The position numbers and the translations under genes are program-made. Below the pieces are notes generated by a model, which had not been told where the DNA came from, made no database searches, and worked only from the letters and a program-made list of their open reading frames with translations. A DNA stretch of 64,000 nucleotides from Mycolicibacterium moriokaense (lineage in GTDB: Bacteria; Actinomycetota; Actinomycetes; Mycobacteriales; Mycobacteriaceae), in assembly GCF_003201655.1 (NCBI RefSeq), contig NZ_QJJU01000003.1, forward strand, positions 124,001 to 188,000. Reading direction: 5' to 3'. Positions within the stretch are counted from its first letter, which is position 1. Each line of letters begins with the position of its first letter. Below are positions 35,957-45,300 of the stretch, in pieces.

Positions 35957-37320
35957 GGCACCGCACGTCCATTGCTGCGCCGGACTTCTTCCCAGCATTG
36001 CAGCCGGGTCTTCCCGGTCTGCTGCATACACACCCGTATCGGCGACTCGTCCTCGGTTGGCAGCGGTGTATCGGTTGCTTCGGTGGTCACCGTCGGGCTT
36101 GGAATGTTGCCCTGTTGCAACGACCAAACCGTCGTGCCGCTCGGTTCCAGGGGAGCGCAGTACGCGGTGGAGCCATCGGCGGTTGTTCCAGTGCTGCCCG
36201 ACGGGGCGCAGTTCGCGCCGATCACCACGGTCGGCGGCTGAACCGGCTCAGGAGGCGGGGATAGCGGCGTGAACGCCGGAGTGGTGACAGGCGGTGAGTG
36301 CGTCGTCGTGGATGTCGTCGCCGGCCGGTCGGCACGACGAAATTCCGTGAGCGCCACCGTAACTGCGGCGAGCAGCAACACCGCGAGGATCGCAGGCACG
36401 ATGACGCCTGCCCGTACCAGCGAGCGTTTCGGCTCTGTCGCCGTTGGGGCAAGCGTCGTGCCGACGTCACCGGTCGGCGCTGCGTCTAGTCCGTGGGTGA
36501 GCGCGCGAGCGAAGTCGGCGCACCGCTCGAAACGGGCCTTGGGATCTTTCGAGAGCGCCTTGGCCAACACCGGGTCGAGCGCGGACAGCTCAGGGCGCGA
36601 AGTGGCGATAGGGGGCGGAGACGCCGACAGGTGCTGGCTGATGACGACCGCGGGGTTGGAATTCTGAAACGGCGGACCGCCCGTCAACAGGTGAAAGGCG
36701 GTGGCCGCCAACGCGTATTGATCCGCGCGCCCGTCGAGCGGCCCACCCATCAGCTGTTCGGGCGCCGCATAAGACACCGTTCCGACCGTCATGTTGGTTG
36801 CGGTCAAGCCGCTGATATCGTTCACCCAGCGGGCGATGCCGAAGTCCGCCAACAGGATTCGCTGTTCGCCTGATTCGGGAAATGCCAGAAGGATGTTGGC
36901 GGGTTTGACGTCGCGGTGCAGCAGTTCGCGCAGATGCGCGTAGTCCAGCGCGTCGGCGACGGCGGTCACGATGTCGGCGACTTCCGACTTGGGCATTCCG
37001 TTGGGATGGCGCTCGCGCAGCAGCCTGCCCGCGTCGACGCCCTCTACGTAGTCCATCGAGATCCAGATCTGGCCTTGGAACTCGCCGCGGTCATGCACGC
37101 CGACGATGTGGGGATGCCATAGCGTGGCGGCGATGTCGGCCTCGCGGTTGAACCGCTGCCGGTACTCGTCGTCCGCCGACACCGATGCGGGCAGCACCTT
37201 CAGCGCGTCGCGGCGGGGCAGCCGAGGATGCTGCGCCAGGTAGACCTCACCCATGCCGCCCGAGCCGAGCATCCGCACGATGGTGTACCCAGCGAACGTC
37301 GCACCATCGGCCAACGGCAT
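35953..37320 (-). CDS. Membrane Ser/Thr protein kinase (Pkn family)
   Basis: A 455-residue eukaryotic-type kinase. The P-loop is 'GSGGMGEV' (19-26), with Lys41, catalytic 'HRDVKPAN' (Asp137), 'DFG' (159-161) and 'APE' (186-188). A single membrane helix at about 303-325 leads to a Thr/Pro-rich linker and an extracytoplasmic ~80-residue domain with four Cys, likely two disulfides. The kinase part is nearest to PknF/PknI-type enzymes. Linked by GTGA to the F420-type oxidoreductase, which could be its effector or substrate (inference). Confidence 0.9.
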   Translation of the reverse strand: MPLADGATFAGYTIVRMLGSGGMGEVYLAQHPRLPRRDALKVLPASVSADDEYRQRFNREADIAATLWHPHIVGVHDRGEFQGQIWISMDYVEGVDAGRLLRERHPNGMPKSEVADIVTAVADALDYAHLRELLHRDVKPANILLAFPESGEQRILLADFGIARWVNDISGLTATNMTVGTVSYAAPEQLMGGPLDGRADQYALAATAFHLLTGGPPFQNSNPAVVISQHLSASPPPIATSRPELSALDPVLAKALSKDPKARFERCADFARALTHGLDAAPTGDVGTTLAPTATEPKRSLVRAGVIVPAILAVLLLAAVTVALTEFRRADRPATTSTTTHSPPVTTPAFTPLSPPPEPVQPPTVVIGANCAPSGSTGTTADGSTAYCAPLEPSGTTVWSLQQGNIPSPTVTTEATDTPLPTEDESPIRVCMQQTGKTRLQCWEEVRRSNGRAVP

Positions 37321-37341
37321 GGGCGAATAGTACAGACGCGA

Positions 37342-38436
37342 CTAAAGATCGAGCGTCAGATGTGAGCCGTCGGCGGCGCGGGAGATGCAGATCAGCATCA
37401 GGCCGTCGTCGCGTTCGGGATCGGTGAGCAAGGTGTCGCGGTGGTCGACTGCGCCCCCAAGCACCCTGGTGCGACAGGTGCCGCAGAAGCCCTGCTGACA
37501 CGAGTACGCCGCGTGCACGCCCGATCGGTTCAGTGCTGAAAGCAGTGTCTCCTCCGCACCGACCCGGACCGTCTCGCCGGTGGACGCCACAGCGACCGTG
37601 AACTCGGTGCCGTCGACGACCGGTGGGGCGGCGAACCGCTCGAAGTGCAACTCCACGTCGTCCCGGCCCGCGAGCCCGGATCGAATCGCCGTCAGCATCG
37701 GTGCAGGACCGCATGCGTAGACCGCGGTTCCGTCGGGGCAGTCGCCGAGCAGTTCTTCGGCCGTTGGCAGTCCGCTGGTGTCGTCGGTGCGGACAGCGAC
37801 CCGGTCGCCGAACTCGCTTACCTCGTCGACGAACGGCAGGCTGTCGCGGCTGCGGCCTGCGTAGACCATCGACCAGTCAACGCCGCGGCCCTGCGCGAGG
37901 CGAAGCATCGGCAAAATGGGCGTGATTCCAATGCCCGCCGCGATGAAGCGGAACCGCCGGGCAGGCGACCCGTAGCCGGGCACGGTGAGCGGGAACGCGT
38001 TGCGCGGTCCGTGCGTCGTGACGCGTGCGCCGACCGTCAAATCATGCATCTCGATGGAACCGCCACCGCCGTCCGGAATCCGCCGCACGGCGATGCGGTA
38101 GCAGTCCCGTGTTTCGGGATCGCCGCACAGCGAGTACTGGCGCACCAGCCGGCTTGGCAAGTGGATGTCGATGTGCGCGCCCGGATGCCAGCCCGGCAGG
38201 TCTTCGCCGACCAATGTCAAAGCGATGACGTCCTGGTCATGGGCGACGACCTGACGGTCGGCCACTGTCAGCGCGATGGTGCGGTCGGTGTCGGAAGGCG
38301 GCGCCATCCGACGGATCGCGCCCGACAGCCCCCACAGGCCGGCGAGGGCTGAGTCCGCCAGGCCCAGTACGACGTCGTGGCGCATGCGCCCGAAGGCACT
38401 GGGCGGTGCCTGCCGGTACCTGTCCAGAAGCCCCAT
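37342..38436 (-). CDS. Ferredoxin-NAD(P)H reductase with C-terminal [2Fe-2S] domain
   Basis: A 364-residue electron-transfer protein (VanB/phthalate-reductase-like order: flavin domain, NAD domain, plant-type ferredoxin). The flavin motif 'RQYSLCGDP' lies near 120 and the NAD-side 'YACGPAPML' near 240. The cluster Cys are in 'SCQQGFCGTC' plus 'LICIS' near the end. It starts on the stop of the gene at 38436 (TGATG), implying it feeds electrons to that protein. It is also the only visible reductase in the window that could serve Rieske oxygenases. Confidence 0.9.
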   Translation of the reverse strand: MGLLDRYRQAPPSAFGRMRHDVVLGLADSALAGLWGLSGAIRRMAPPSDTDRTIALTVADRQVVAHDQDVIALTLVGEDLPGWHPGAHIDIHLPSRLVRQYSLCGDPETRDCYRIAVRRIPDGGGGSIEMHDLTVGARVTTHGPRNAFPLTVPGYGSPARRFRFIAAGIGITPILPMLRLAQGRGVDWSMVYAGRSRDSLPFVDEVSEFGDRVAVRTDDTSGLPTAEELLGDCPDGTAVYACGPAPMLTAIRSGLAGRDDVELHFERFAAPPVVDGTEFTVAVASTGETVRVGAEETLLSALNRSGVHAAYSCQQGFCGTCRTRVLGGAVDHRDTLLTDPERDDGLMLICISRAADGSHLTLDL

Positions 38437-39335
38437 CAAAGGTGGGCGGCGCGGGCCGCGGGGGAGCTGGCGAGGTAGGCGACGGCCTGCGCCGTCGAAC
38501 CCGTCTCCTCCGGAGAGTAGCTTGGCCTGAAATACATTGCGGTGTTGGAGCCAAACAGCTTGCGGTACTTGGGAAGCAGGCCGAGCTTCGAGTCGCGCAT
38601 CCGTAGACGATTGAATTTCAACCAGCCGATGTCGGTGTTGGGGTCCACCTTCACCAGGTACCACGCCGCGCGCTGGAAGAACACGAAGATCATCACCACC
38701 GCCATGGTCATGGCGCGGATCCGGTCGACGTAGCTGTCGTGGAAGTAGACCGCGATGTCGTGGGCGACCATGCGGTGCTCGACCTCCTCGCTGCCGTGCC
38801 AGCGGAAGAGGTCGATCATTGTCGCATCGGCGTTGTGGTCGTCCCATGCGCAGTTCAGCGCGAAATCGCCCATCACGGCGGTGTAGTGCTCGATCGCGGC
38901 GATCAGCCACAGCCGGTCGCATAGGTGGTTAAGCCGCCGCTTGGGATCGGTGGATGTCGTTGGTGCCAATACCTTTTCGAACGCGTACTCGATCTGGTCG
39001 AGCATGGGCTTGGGGTCGATGCCGTTGACCACCAGATACTCGTTCAGCACCTGCTCGTGAACGTCGGCGTGCATGGCCTCTTGGCCGATGAACCCGCGGA
39101 TGTCCTCGGCGAGATGCGGGTCCTTCACCAGCGGCAGCGCCTCGTTCAGCGTGTCGACGAACCACCGCTCGGCGGCGGGCAGGACGACGTTGAGCAGGCT
39201 GATGACATTGCTGGCTACCGGGTGTCCAGGAATCCAGTGCAGCGGGATTCCGGAGACATCGAAGTGAACCTTGCGGGCCTGGATCTGTACCGGGCCGGGA
39301 TCGACCTCGTCATCGAAACGGTGCGGGCGCAACAT
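38436..39335 (-). CDS. PF10118-type 'metal-dependent hydrolase', probable di-iron protein
   Basis: A 299-residue helical protein of the family annotated as predicted metal-dependent hydrolase. The carboxylate/His spacing is that of a ferritin-like di-iron enzyme: Glu56, Glu86-x2-His89, Glu149, Glu184-x2-His187. A hydrophobic helix lies near 208-225. Tight coupling to a ferredoxin reductase suggests O2-dependent oxidation rather than hydrolysis (inference). Start ATG 39335. An upstream in-frame Met at 39404 runs into the divergent promoter region. Confidence 0.8.
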   Translation of the reverse strand: MLRPHRFDDEVDPGPVQIQARKVHFDVSGIPLHWIPGHPVASNVISLLNVVLPAAERWFVDTLNEALPLVKDPHLAEDIRGFIGQEAMHADVHEQVLNEYLVVNGIDPKPMLDQIEYAFEKVLAPTTSTDPKRRLNHLCDRLWLIAAIEHYTAVMGDFALNCAWDDHNADATMIDLFRWHGSEEVEHRMVAHDIAVYFHDSYVDRIRAMTMAVVMIFVFFQRAAWYLVKVDPNTDIGWLKFNRLRMRDSKLGLLPKYRKLFGSNTAMYFRPSYSPEETGSTAQAVAYLASSPAARAAHL

Positions 39336-39427
39336 GCCTTGGGAGTCTAGCGAAGTATGTGGGAACGCGGGTACCGGCTTGCAGGAACACGACTGAATTA
39401 GCACGCTGCCGGGTATATGCGACTGAC

Positions 39428-40261
39428 ATGGCGGTCATTGGCGACGTTCTCAAATGGGCAAAACATCAGGTGTCCTCGCGTGTTCCGAGCGCCGACCTCG
39501 ATCAGCGCGACGCCGACTACATCCGTGAGCAGTTGCCGGGTTTGTGGCTGCTGGCCTCGCTGTACTTCCGCGCAGACGTGCGCGGCCTTGAGCGGATCCC
39601 GAAGGACGGACCCGTGCTGTTGGTCGGCAACCACAGCGGCGGCAATCTGCCACCCGATACCTTTGTGTTCACGCTCGCTTTCTGCTCGTACTTCGGCGTT
39701 GAGCGGCCGTTTTATCAACTCGCGCATAATCTCGTCGTCTCAATGCCCGGACTGGGATCGCTGCGGAAGTTCGGCACCGTCGCAGCCAATCCCGACAACG
39801 CCACGCTGGCGCTGAACTCCGGTGCGGCGTTGCTGGTGTACCCCGGCGGCGACTACGAGGTGTTCCGGCCGTCATGGGAGCGGCACAACGTCGACTTCGG
39901 CGGCCGGAAGGGTTACGTGAAACTCGCTCGCGAGGCGGGCGTGCCGATCGTGCCGATCGCCAGCGTCGGCGGCCAGGAGGCGGCCCTCTTCCTCGACCGC
40001 GGGCAGTGGCTGGCCAAGCTGCTGATGGTCGACAAATTGGCGCGGCTGAAGAGCGTTCCGATCCTGTTGGCGCCGCCGTGGGGGCTCTCCGTCAGCGACA
40101 TGGTGCCGCGACTGCCCCTACCGACGAAGATCGCGATCGAGGTGCAAGACCCGATCGACGTAGACGGCGATGACGACGTCGTGCATCAGAAGGTGGTTGA
40201 GAACCTGCAGGCGGGGGTCGATCGGCTCGCGGCAGAACGTCGATTCCCGGTTCTCGGCTGA
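39428..40261 (+). CDS. Lysophospholipid acyltransferase (PlsC-like)
   Basis: A 277-residue glycerolipid-type acyltransferase. The expected His/Asp motif occurs as 'NHSGGNLPPD' (about 68-77), followed by 'GAALLVYPGGDYEVFRPSWE' and 'GVPIVPIASVGGQEA'. It probably acylates a lyso-lipid or alcohol at the membrane. ATG 39428 is chosen; a longer frame crosses the promoter. It overlaps the SRPBCC gene by TGATG. Confidence 0.8.
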   Translation: MAVIGDVLKWAKHQVSSRVPSADLDQRDADYIREQLPGLWLLASLYFRADVRGLERIPKDGPVLLVGNHSGGNLPPDTFVFTLAFCSYFGVERPFYQLAHNLVVSMPGLGSLRKFGTVAANPDNATLALNSGAALLVYPGGDYEVFRPSWERHNVDFGGRKGYVKLAREAGVPIVPIASVGGQEAALFLDRGQWLAKLLMVDKLARLKSVPILLAPPWGLSVSDMVPRLPLPTKIAIEVQDPIDVDGDDDVVHQKVVENLQAGVDRLAAERRFPVLG

Positions 40262-40695
40262 TGCGCGTCGAACGGCAGTGCATCGTCGACGTCGATCGCG
40301 ACACGGTGTGGAAGGTCGTCAGCAGCCCCGATTGCTATCCAGAGTTCATGGCGAGTCTCGAGCGCTGGGAGATGGAAGAGGACGGCCCTGCGACCCTCGG
40401 CGCCCGCTACACGGTGCATTGGAAGGTCGGATCGGTGCCCATTGGCGGTGTCATCGAGGTCATCGAGTTCGATGAGGCGCGCGAATTGTCGTGGGTCGGC
40501 CTCACCGGCGTGTCACAGCGCGGACGGTTCCGGCTGCGTTCGACCGATGATGGACGCACGAAGGTCACGTTCCGCCTGGCCTACGAATCGGCGGGCAACC
40601 TGCTCGGCCTGATTGCCGACAGGGTCGCGTCGCGCGAAGTCGGCCGCAACATGACAGAGACGCTGAAGAACCTGAAACGAATGGTCGAGCCCTAG
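40261..40695 (+). CDS. SRPBCC-fold protein (polyketide cyclase/dehydrase type)
   Basis: A 144-residue START-like protein with the opening 'QCIVDVDRDTVWKVVSSPDC' (5-24) and a terminal helix 'REVGRNMTETLKNLKRMV'. It is predicted to bind a hydrophobic ligand. It is coupled to the acyltransferase upstream, suggesting a lipid-related ligand. Its TAG shares CTAG (40692-40695) with the convergent secreted protein gene. Confidence 0.75.
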   Translation: MRVERQCIVDVDRDTVWKVVSSPDCYPEFMASLERWEMEEDGPATLGARYTVHWKVGSVPIGGVIEVIEFDEARELSWVGLTGVSQRGRFRLRSTDDGRTKVTFRLAYESAGNLLGLIADRVASREVGRNMTETLKNLKRMVEP

Positions 40696-41105
40696 CCGGG
40701 CGGTGTGCCCGCGCCGGGTGCGCCCGCGATCGGCACCACAGGCGTCGGTGTGACCGTCGTGACGCCGTTGGAGCCGACGGTCGGGCCGCCGGATGGGCCC
40801 ATGGCCGCAAGCTCGTCGGCAGCCTTCTGGCTGCAGTCCAGCATCAAAAGCATCCGATGACCGGCGGTGACCTTCTGCTCATCGACCAGGCACTGCGCCT
40901 GCGGCAGCACGCTGCCGAACGAGCCGCCGAAGTATGCCTTGACACCCTGGCTCTTGAGGACCTGCAACGCCTTCTGGTACGGCTCGCCGACCACGTTGAG
41001 CGAGCTGCTGTCGGGCGCCGGCTGCGAAAGGGCCACGCCAGCGCCGATCAGAGCGGCCGAGCCCGCGAGGACGAGGCCGCCGCTGAGCACAACGATCTTC
41101 TTCAC
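40692..41105 (-). CDS. Small exported protein, PASTA-like
   Basis: A 137-residue exported protein. GTG 41105 follows AGGAG. There is a hydrophobic signal (about 5-27) with likely cleavage near 'ALSQPAP'. The mature part has 'NVVGEPYQKALQVLKSQGVK' reminiscent of a PASTA-type unit, two Cys, and a Pro/Thr/Val-rich tail. I recall it as a small mycobacterial exported family of unknown role. Its stop overlaps the SRPBCC stop in CTAG. Confidence 0.65.
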   Translation of the reverse strand: MKKIVVLSGGLVLAGSAALIGAGVALSQPAPDSSSLNVVGEPYQKALQVLKSQGVKAYFGGSFGSVLPQAQCLVDEQKVTAGHRMLLMLDCSQKAADELAAMGPSGGPTVGSNGVTTVTPTPVVPIAGAPGAGTPPG

Positions 41106-41183
41106 GTGATCACTCCTAGGTCGGTGCGGTGCGAACATATCGCAGCCGTGACAATTGTGAAACCGCTGGCGAGCGGCGCAGCG

Positions 41184-43319
41184 TTACACGGGCGGGTGCG
41201 CGATCCCTTTCATCGCGTCGGCGAGCGCCGCCGCCCGCGGGTCGGTGAACACCTCTTCTAGCTGCAGTTTTCGGCCATCAGGGCCGCTCAGCGGCACCCG
41301 CCAATTTGGGTATTCGTCGGTGGTGCCCGGCTGGTTCTGAGTTCGTAGGTCACCGACGGCATCGGCGAGCGACAGCGCAAGCAACTTGGACGGCGTGCGG
41401 CCGAGATATTTATAAAGCGCCAGCACCACCTCGTCGGCGCTCGCGTCGTCGCCGAGCAGCCCCACCCGGCGCAGCTCGGCCAGCCAGGCGGCCTGTTGGG
41501 CCTGGTCACTTGCAAGTTCCTGGTCGGCAGGACGGGTCAGCAGGCCGAGCTTTTCGCGCAGCCGCACGTGCACACCCGCCAGGTAGCCCGCCGTCGGGGG
41601 CAGGTCGTGGGTGGTCACCGACGACAGGCAGTACTCGCGCCACTTCTCGGCAGGCAGCGGTCCGCCGCTACCGTCGCGGTCGGCCTCGAACCACAGGATC
41701 GAGGTGCCGAACAGGCCGCGTTCGCGCAGATAGTCGCGGACCCAGGGCTCGACGGTGCCGAGATCCTCGCCGACCACGACGGCGCCTGCCCTGTGTGCTT
41801 CAAGCGCGACGATGCCGATCATCGCCTCGTGCTCGTAGCGCACGTAGGTGCCTTCGGTCGGCGGGGAGCCCTTCGGGATCCACCACAGCCGGAACAGTCC
41901 GATGATGTGGTCGATGCGAACGCCGCCCGCGTGCCGAAGCACCGCGTTGACGAGCGCACGAAACGGCTCGTATGCCTTTTCAACTAATTGATCGGGCCGC
42001 CACGGCGGCTGCGACCAGTCCTGGCCGAGCTGGTTGAACTCATCGGGTGGCGCGCCCGCAGAGACGCCGAGCGCCAACGTGTCCTGCAGCGCCCACGCGT
42101 CTGCGCCGTTGGGATCCACACCGACCGCCAGATCGTGCATGATGCCGAGTTCCATGCCAGCCTGAACCGCTGTTGCCTGTGCGGCGGTGAGCTGGTCGTC
42201 CAGCTGCCACTGCAGCCAGCGGTGAAAGTCGACGGCGTCGGCGTGCTCGGCTGCGAAGGCGGCGACGGCCTTGCTGGACGGATGCTGCAGATCCCCTGGC
42301 CACTCGTGCCAGTCGCCGCCGTAGTGCTCAGCGAGCGCACACCATGTAGCGAAGTCGTCGAGGCTGTGGCCTTCGCGTTCGCGATAGGCGGCGTATGCCA
42401 ACTCCCGCCCGGCCGACCGCTCGGCGAGGTAGACGCTTTTCAGCGCAGAGCGTTTGGCCTTCCACGCGGCGTCGCGGTCGATCCGCCTGGCGCGCTCGGC
42501 GCGGTCCTGTATCTCCTTCTGCGCCTTGCGAAGCGTGCCTCGCGGTCGGGCGTATGCGAATTCGGAGATCGCTTCTGGTCGCAGATACAACGGGTTGACG
42601 AACCGGCGCGACGTCGGCAAATAGGGCGACGGCTCCATCGGCGCTGTGGGTGCGGCCGCGTGTAGCGGGTTGACCAGAATGAAACCCGCACCATGTTTGG
42701 CGGCCGACCACACGGCAAGATCGGTCAGATCGGTCAAATCGCCGATGCCCCACGATCGTTGCGAGTGCACGCTGTAGAGCTGGGTGGCCAGACCCCATGC
42801 GCGGCTTGGTCCCAGCCTTGCGGGCAGCTCCAGTGACGCGGGGGAGACGATGACAAGCGCTCTGGTGTCGGACGAGCCGACCTGAAGGTGCAGTTCGTGA
42901 TAGCCCAGCGGCAGGTCACCCGGCAACTCGAAGGTGGCTTCGCCGATCAGCCGACCATCGAAATCAAAAGGGGGCCTGTTATTTTCGAGCTGGCGCAGGC
43001 CTGTGCGCACGCTGCCGTCCTCCAGTCGCAGCCACAGGCCGACAGGATCGCCGTGGGTGACATGGACCCAGAATGCCGTCGGCGCCCCTGAGCGGGCGAC
43101 GAGCGTCCGCGGCAGCGAACGCGCCCAGTAGTCGCGGTCATATTCGGCGAGCGCGTTGATGCGCTCGTCCTCGGTGGCGGCGGGCACGCCGAGTGCATCG
43201 AGCACGGCGATCAGCGTGGAGTCGGTGACTCCTGCATGCCGACCCGTCCAGTCCACGTATTCGGTTGCGACGCCATAGAGGCGCGCCAACTCGACCAGCG
43301 AGCCTGGCAGGTCAGTCAT
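41184..43319 (-). CDS. malQ: 4-alpha-glucanotransferase
   Basis: A 711-residue GH77 disproportionating enzyme acting on maltodextrins and glycogen-type glucans. The catalytic nucleophile Asp is in 'GGVRIDHIIGLFRLWW', the acid Glu in 'VVGEDLGTVE', and the transition-state Asp in 'TTHDLPPTAGY'. The extra N-terminal domain of about 190 residues is normal for bacterial MalQ. ATG 43319 is preferred over the Met at 43373. The gene is 20 bp after the DAP-decarboxylase-like gene. Confidence 0.92.
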   Translation of the reverse strand: MTDLPGSLVELARLYGVATEYVDWTGRHAGVTDSTLIAVLDALGVPAATEDERINALAEYDRDYWARSLPRTLVARSGAPTAFWVHVTHGDPVGLWLRLEDGSVRTGLRQLENNRPPFDFDGRLIGEATFELPGDLPLGYHELHLQVGSSDTRALVIVSPASLELPARLGPSRAWGLATQLYSVHSQRSWGIGDLTDLTDLAVWSAAKHGAGFILVNPLHAAAPTAPMEPSPYLPTSRRFVNPLYLRPEAISEFAYARPRGTLRKAQKEIQDRAERARRIDRDAAWKAKRSALKSVYLAERSAGRELAYAAYREREGHSLDDFATWCALAEHYGGDWHEWPGDLQHPSSKAVAAFAAEHADAVDFHRWLQWQLDDQLTAAQATAVQAGMELGIMHDLAVGVDPNGADAWALQDTLALGVSAGAPPDEFNQLGQDWSQPPWRPDQLVEKAYEPFRALVNAVLRHAGGVRIDHIIGLFRLWWIPKGSPPTEGTYVRYEHEAMIGIVALEAHRAGAVVVGEDLGTVEPWVRDYLRERGLFGTSILWFEADRDGSGGPLPAEKWREYCLSSVTTHDLPPTAGYLAGVHVRLREKLGLLTRPADQELASDQAQQAAWLAELRRVGLLGDDASADEVVLALYKYLGRTPSKLLALSLADAVGDLRTQNQPGTTDEYPNWRVPLSGPDGRKLQLEEVFTDPRAAALADAMKGIAHPPV

Positions 43320-43339
43320 GCCGCCCATCTTGCCCGCAA

Positions 43340-44617
43340 TCAGTCCACGTCGCGGATCAACAAGTCGTCCCACGTGTCCCGTCGGACTACCAGCCGCGCA
43401 TTCCCGTTGCGGGCGAAGACAACCGGGACCCGACGCGCACCGTTGTACTGATTGGACATTGTGTAGCAGTAGGCGCCGGTGACCGGCACCGCAATCAGGT
43501 CACCGATCGCGGTTTCCCGCAACGGGACGCCATCGACGAGCTGGTCGCCTGACTCGCAATGCCTGCCGACCACGCTGACCGGTTGGCCGCCGCCAACCCT
43601 GTTGACGATCGTCGCCTCGAACCGTTGCCCGGTCAGCGACACCTCGAGGTTGTCGCCCATGCCGCCGTCCACCGCCACGTGGGTCACGACTCCGCGCTTG
43701 ATCGTCGTGACGCGGTACACGGTGCACGCGCTGTTGGCGACCATGCTGCGGCCCGGCTCGACGATGATGCGTGCACCGTCGGGCAGCAGCGCGCGGGCCT
43801 GGGTCACCATCGCATCGGCGTAGTCGTCGAGGCTGGGCGGGTATTCGTCGTAGGTATAGCGCACCCCGAGGCCGCCGCCTAGGTCGTAGACGTCGAATGT
43901 GCCCAGTTTCGCGATGGGCTCGACGGCCTGCGCGAGCTGTTCGACGTTGAGCAGTTGAGATCCGACGTGGGTGTGCACGCCGTCGAGCCGCATCTTGGCA
44001 CTGCTCTCGATCCTCTTGATCGCGTCACGGGCGTCGTCGGGCAGCAAGCCGAATTTCGAGCCCGCGTGGCCCGTCGCCTGCGAGGCGTGGGTGGCGGCCT
44101 CGACGCCGGGGATGACCCGCACCAGGCACGGTTGTTGATGCCCCGCGGGGACGATGCGCTCCAGCCGGTCGATGTCGTCGAAGTTGTCCACCACGACGAG
44201 GCCGACACCGTGTTTGACGGCTAGCTCGAGATCCTCGTCGCTCTTGGCATTGCCGTGCAGGATCAGCTTGCCGGGATCGGCGCCCGCCTTCAGCGCGGTG
44301 AGGATCTCGCCGCCGCCTGCGACGTCGAGGTGCAGGCCCTCGTCGACCATGATGCGCTGAACGGCCGTGCACGGGAACGACTTTGACGCGAACGCCACGT
44401 CGCAGCGCGGCCACCTCCCACGAAACGCGGCAAGGTAGTCGCGGGCCCGCTGACGCAGTGCGTCTTCGGAGACGACGATGGCGGGGGTGCCGAACTTCTC
44501 TGCCACATCGTCGAGTCGGCAGCCCCCGATCATCAGGGTGCCGTCGTCGGCGAGCTCCGTTCCCGGCGGGAAGAGGGCGAGCAACTCGTCGGTGGTCACG
44601 TCGGAGTGGATCGTCAC
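43340..44617 (-). CDS. Diaminopimelate decarboxylase-like PLP enzyme
   Basis: A 425-residue fold-III decarboxylase. The PLP Lys is in 'VAFASKSFPC' (about residue 79), with 'HTHVGSQL', Gly-rich 'DLGGGLGVRY' and 'EPGRSMVANSAC'. It would convert meso-DAP to lysine or decarboxylate a related amino acid. The pattern is like LysA, but whether it is the housekeeping copy is unknown. Start GTG 44617 has no strong ribosome site. Divergent from the TetR gene. Confidence 0.85.
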   Translation of the reverse strand: MTIHSDVTTDELLALFPPGTELADDGTLMIGGCRLDDVAEKFGTPAIVVSEDALRQRARDYLAAFRGRWPRCDVAFASKSFPCTAVQRIMVDEGLHLDVAGGGEILTALKAGADPGKLILHGNAKSDEDLELAVKHGVGLVVVDNFDDIDRLERIVPAGHQQPCLVRVIPGVEAATHASQATGHAGSKFGLLPDDARDAIKRIESSAKMRLDGVHTHVGSQLLNVEQLAQAVEPIAKLGTFDVYDLGGGLGVRYTYDEYPPSLDDYADAMVTQARALLPDGARIIVEPGRSMVANSACTVYRVTTIKRGVVTHVAVDGGMGDNLEVSLTGQRFEATIVNRVGGGQPVSVVGRHCESGDQLVDGVPLRETAIGDLIAVPVTGAYCYTMSNQYNGARRVPVVFARNGNARLVVRRDTWDDLLIRDVD

Positions 44618-44674
44618 ATGCTCAGCGTGCCACTCGGCCGTCGCAGTGGCTGCGCGTTCGGCGGCTTGCTAGGC

Positions 44675-44698
44675 TGTCTGTAATGATCCCTACAGACA
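44675..44698. promoter_or_regulatory. Inverted repeat over the TetR start codon
   Basis: TGTCTGTA-N8-TACAGACA has perfect 8-bp arms, and the spacer contains the ATG of the TetR gene (44683). It is a convincing autoregulatory operator by symmetry and position, and could also affect the divergent decarboxylase gene. Confidence 0.55.
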
Positions 44699-45300
44699 CT
44701 CGTCCGACAAGGAAGCAGCAGCAGGGTGCGCAGTCCCGCGAGCTGATCCTCGACGCCACCGAACGGCTGATGGCCACCCGCGGATACGCCGCGACGTCGA
44801 TCAGCGACATCCGCCATGCGTGCGGGTTGCCGCCCAGCTCCATCTACTGGCATTTCGGCTCAAAAGAAGGCGTGCTCGCGGCTGTGATGGAACGCGGCGC
44901 CGACCGGTTCTTCGCGGCGATCCCGACGTCGGAAAGTCCCGAGGCACAGCTGAATGTGGTGGCCGGCCTGCAGGCGCAGCACCCAGATTTTCTGCGGTTG
45001 TTCTACATGCTGTCGCTGGAGCGCGACAACGATCCGGCCGTCGCCGCCGTGATCCGGCGCGTGCGCGACACCGCGATCCGCCAGTTCCGTGACGCGATCA
45101 CCCAACTGCTGCCCGTCCACGCCCCCGCGGCGAAGGCCGACCGCGTCGTCGCCGAACTCACTGCCGTCGCCGTCGCACTATCCGACGGGATCTTCTTCGC
45201 AGAACACCTCGAACCCGACGGCCCAGACGTCGGGCGGATGTACCGGCTGCTGCTGAAGGCCGTCACCGCGCTCATTCCGACTCTCTTGGAGGACAAGTGA
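44683..45300 (+). CDS. TetR-family regulator
   Basis: A 205-residue regulator with helix-turn-helix 'SISDIRHACGLPPSSIYWHF' at about 37-56. ATG 44683 lies within the palindrome, and no ribosome site precedes it, so the message may be leaderless and self-repressed. The SDR gene follows by GTGA overlap and is probably its main target. Confidence 0.88.
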   Translation: MIPTDTRPTRKQQQGAQSRELILDATERLMATRGYAATSISDIRHACGLPPSSIYWHFGSKEGVLAAVMERGADRFFAAIPTSESPEAQLNVVAGLQAQHPDFLRLFYMLSLERDNDPAVAAVIRRVRDTAIRQFRDAITQLLPVHAPAAKADRVVAELTAVAVALSDGIFFAEHLEPDGPDVGRMYRLLLKAVTALIPTLLEDK

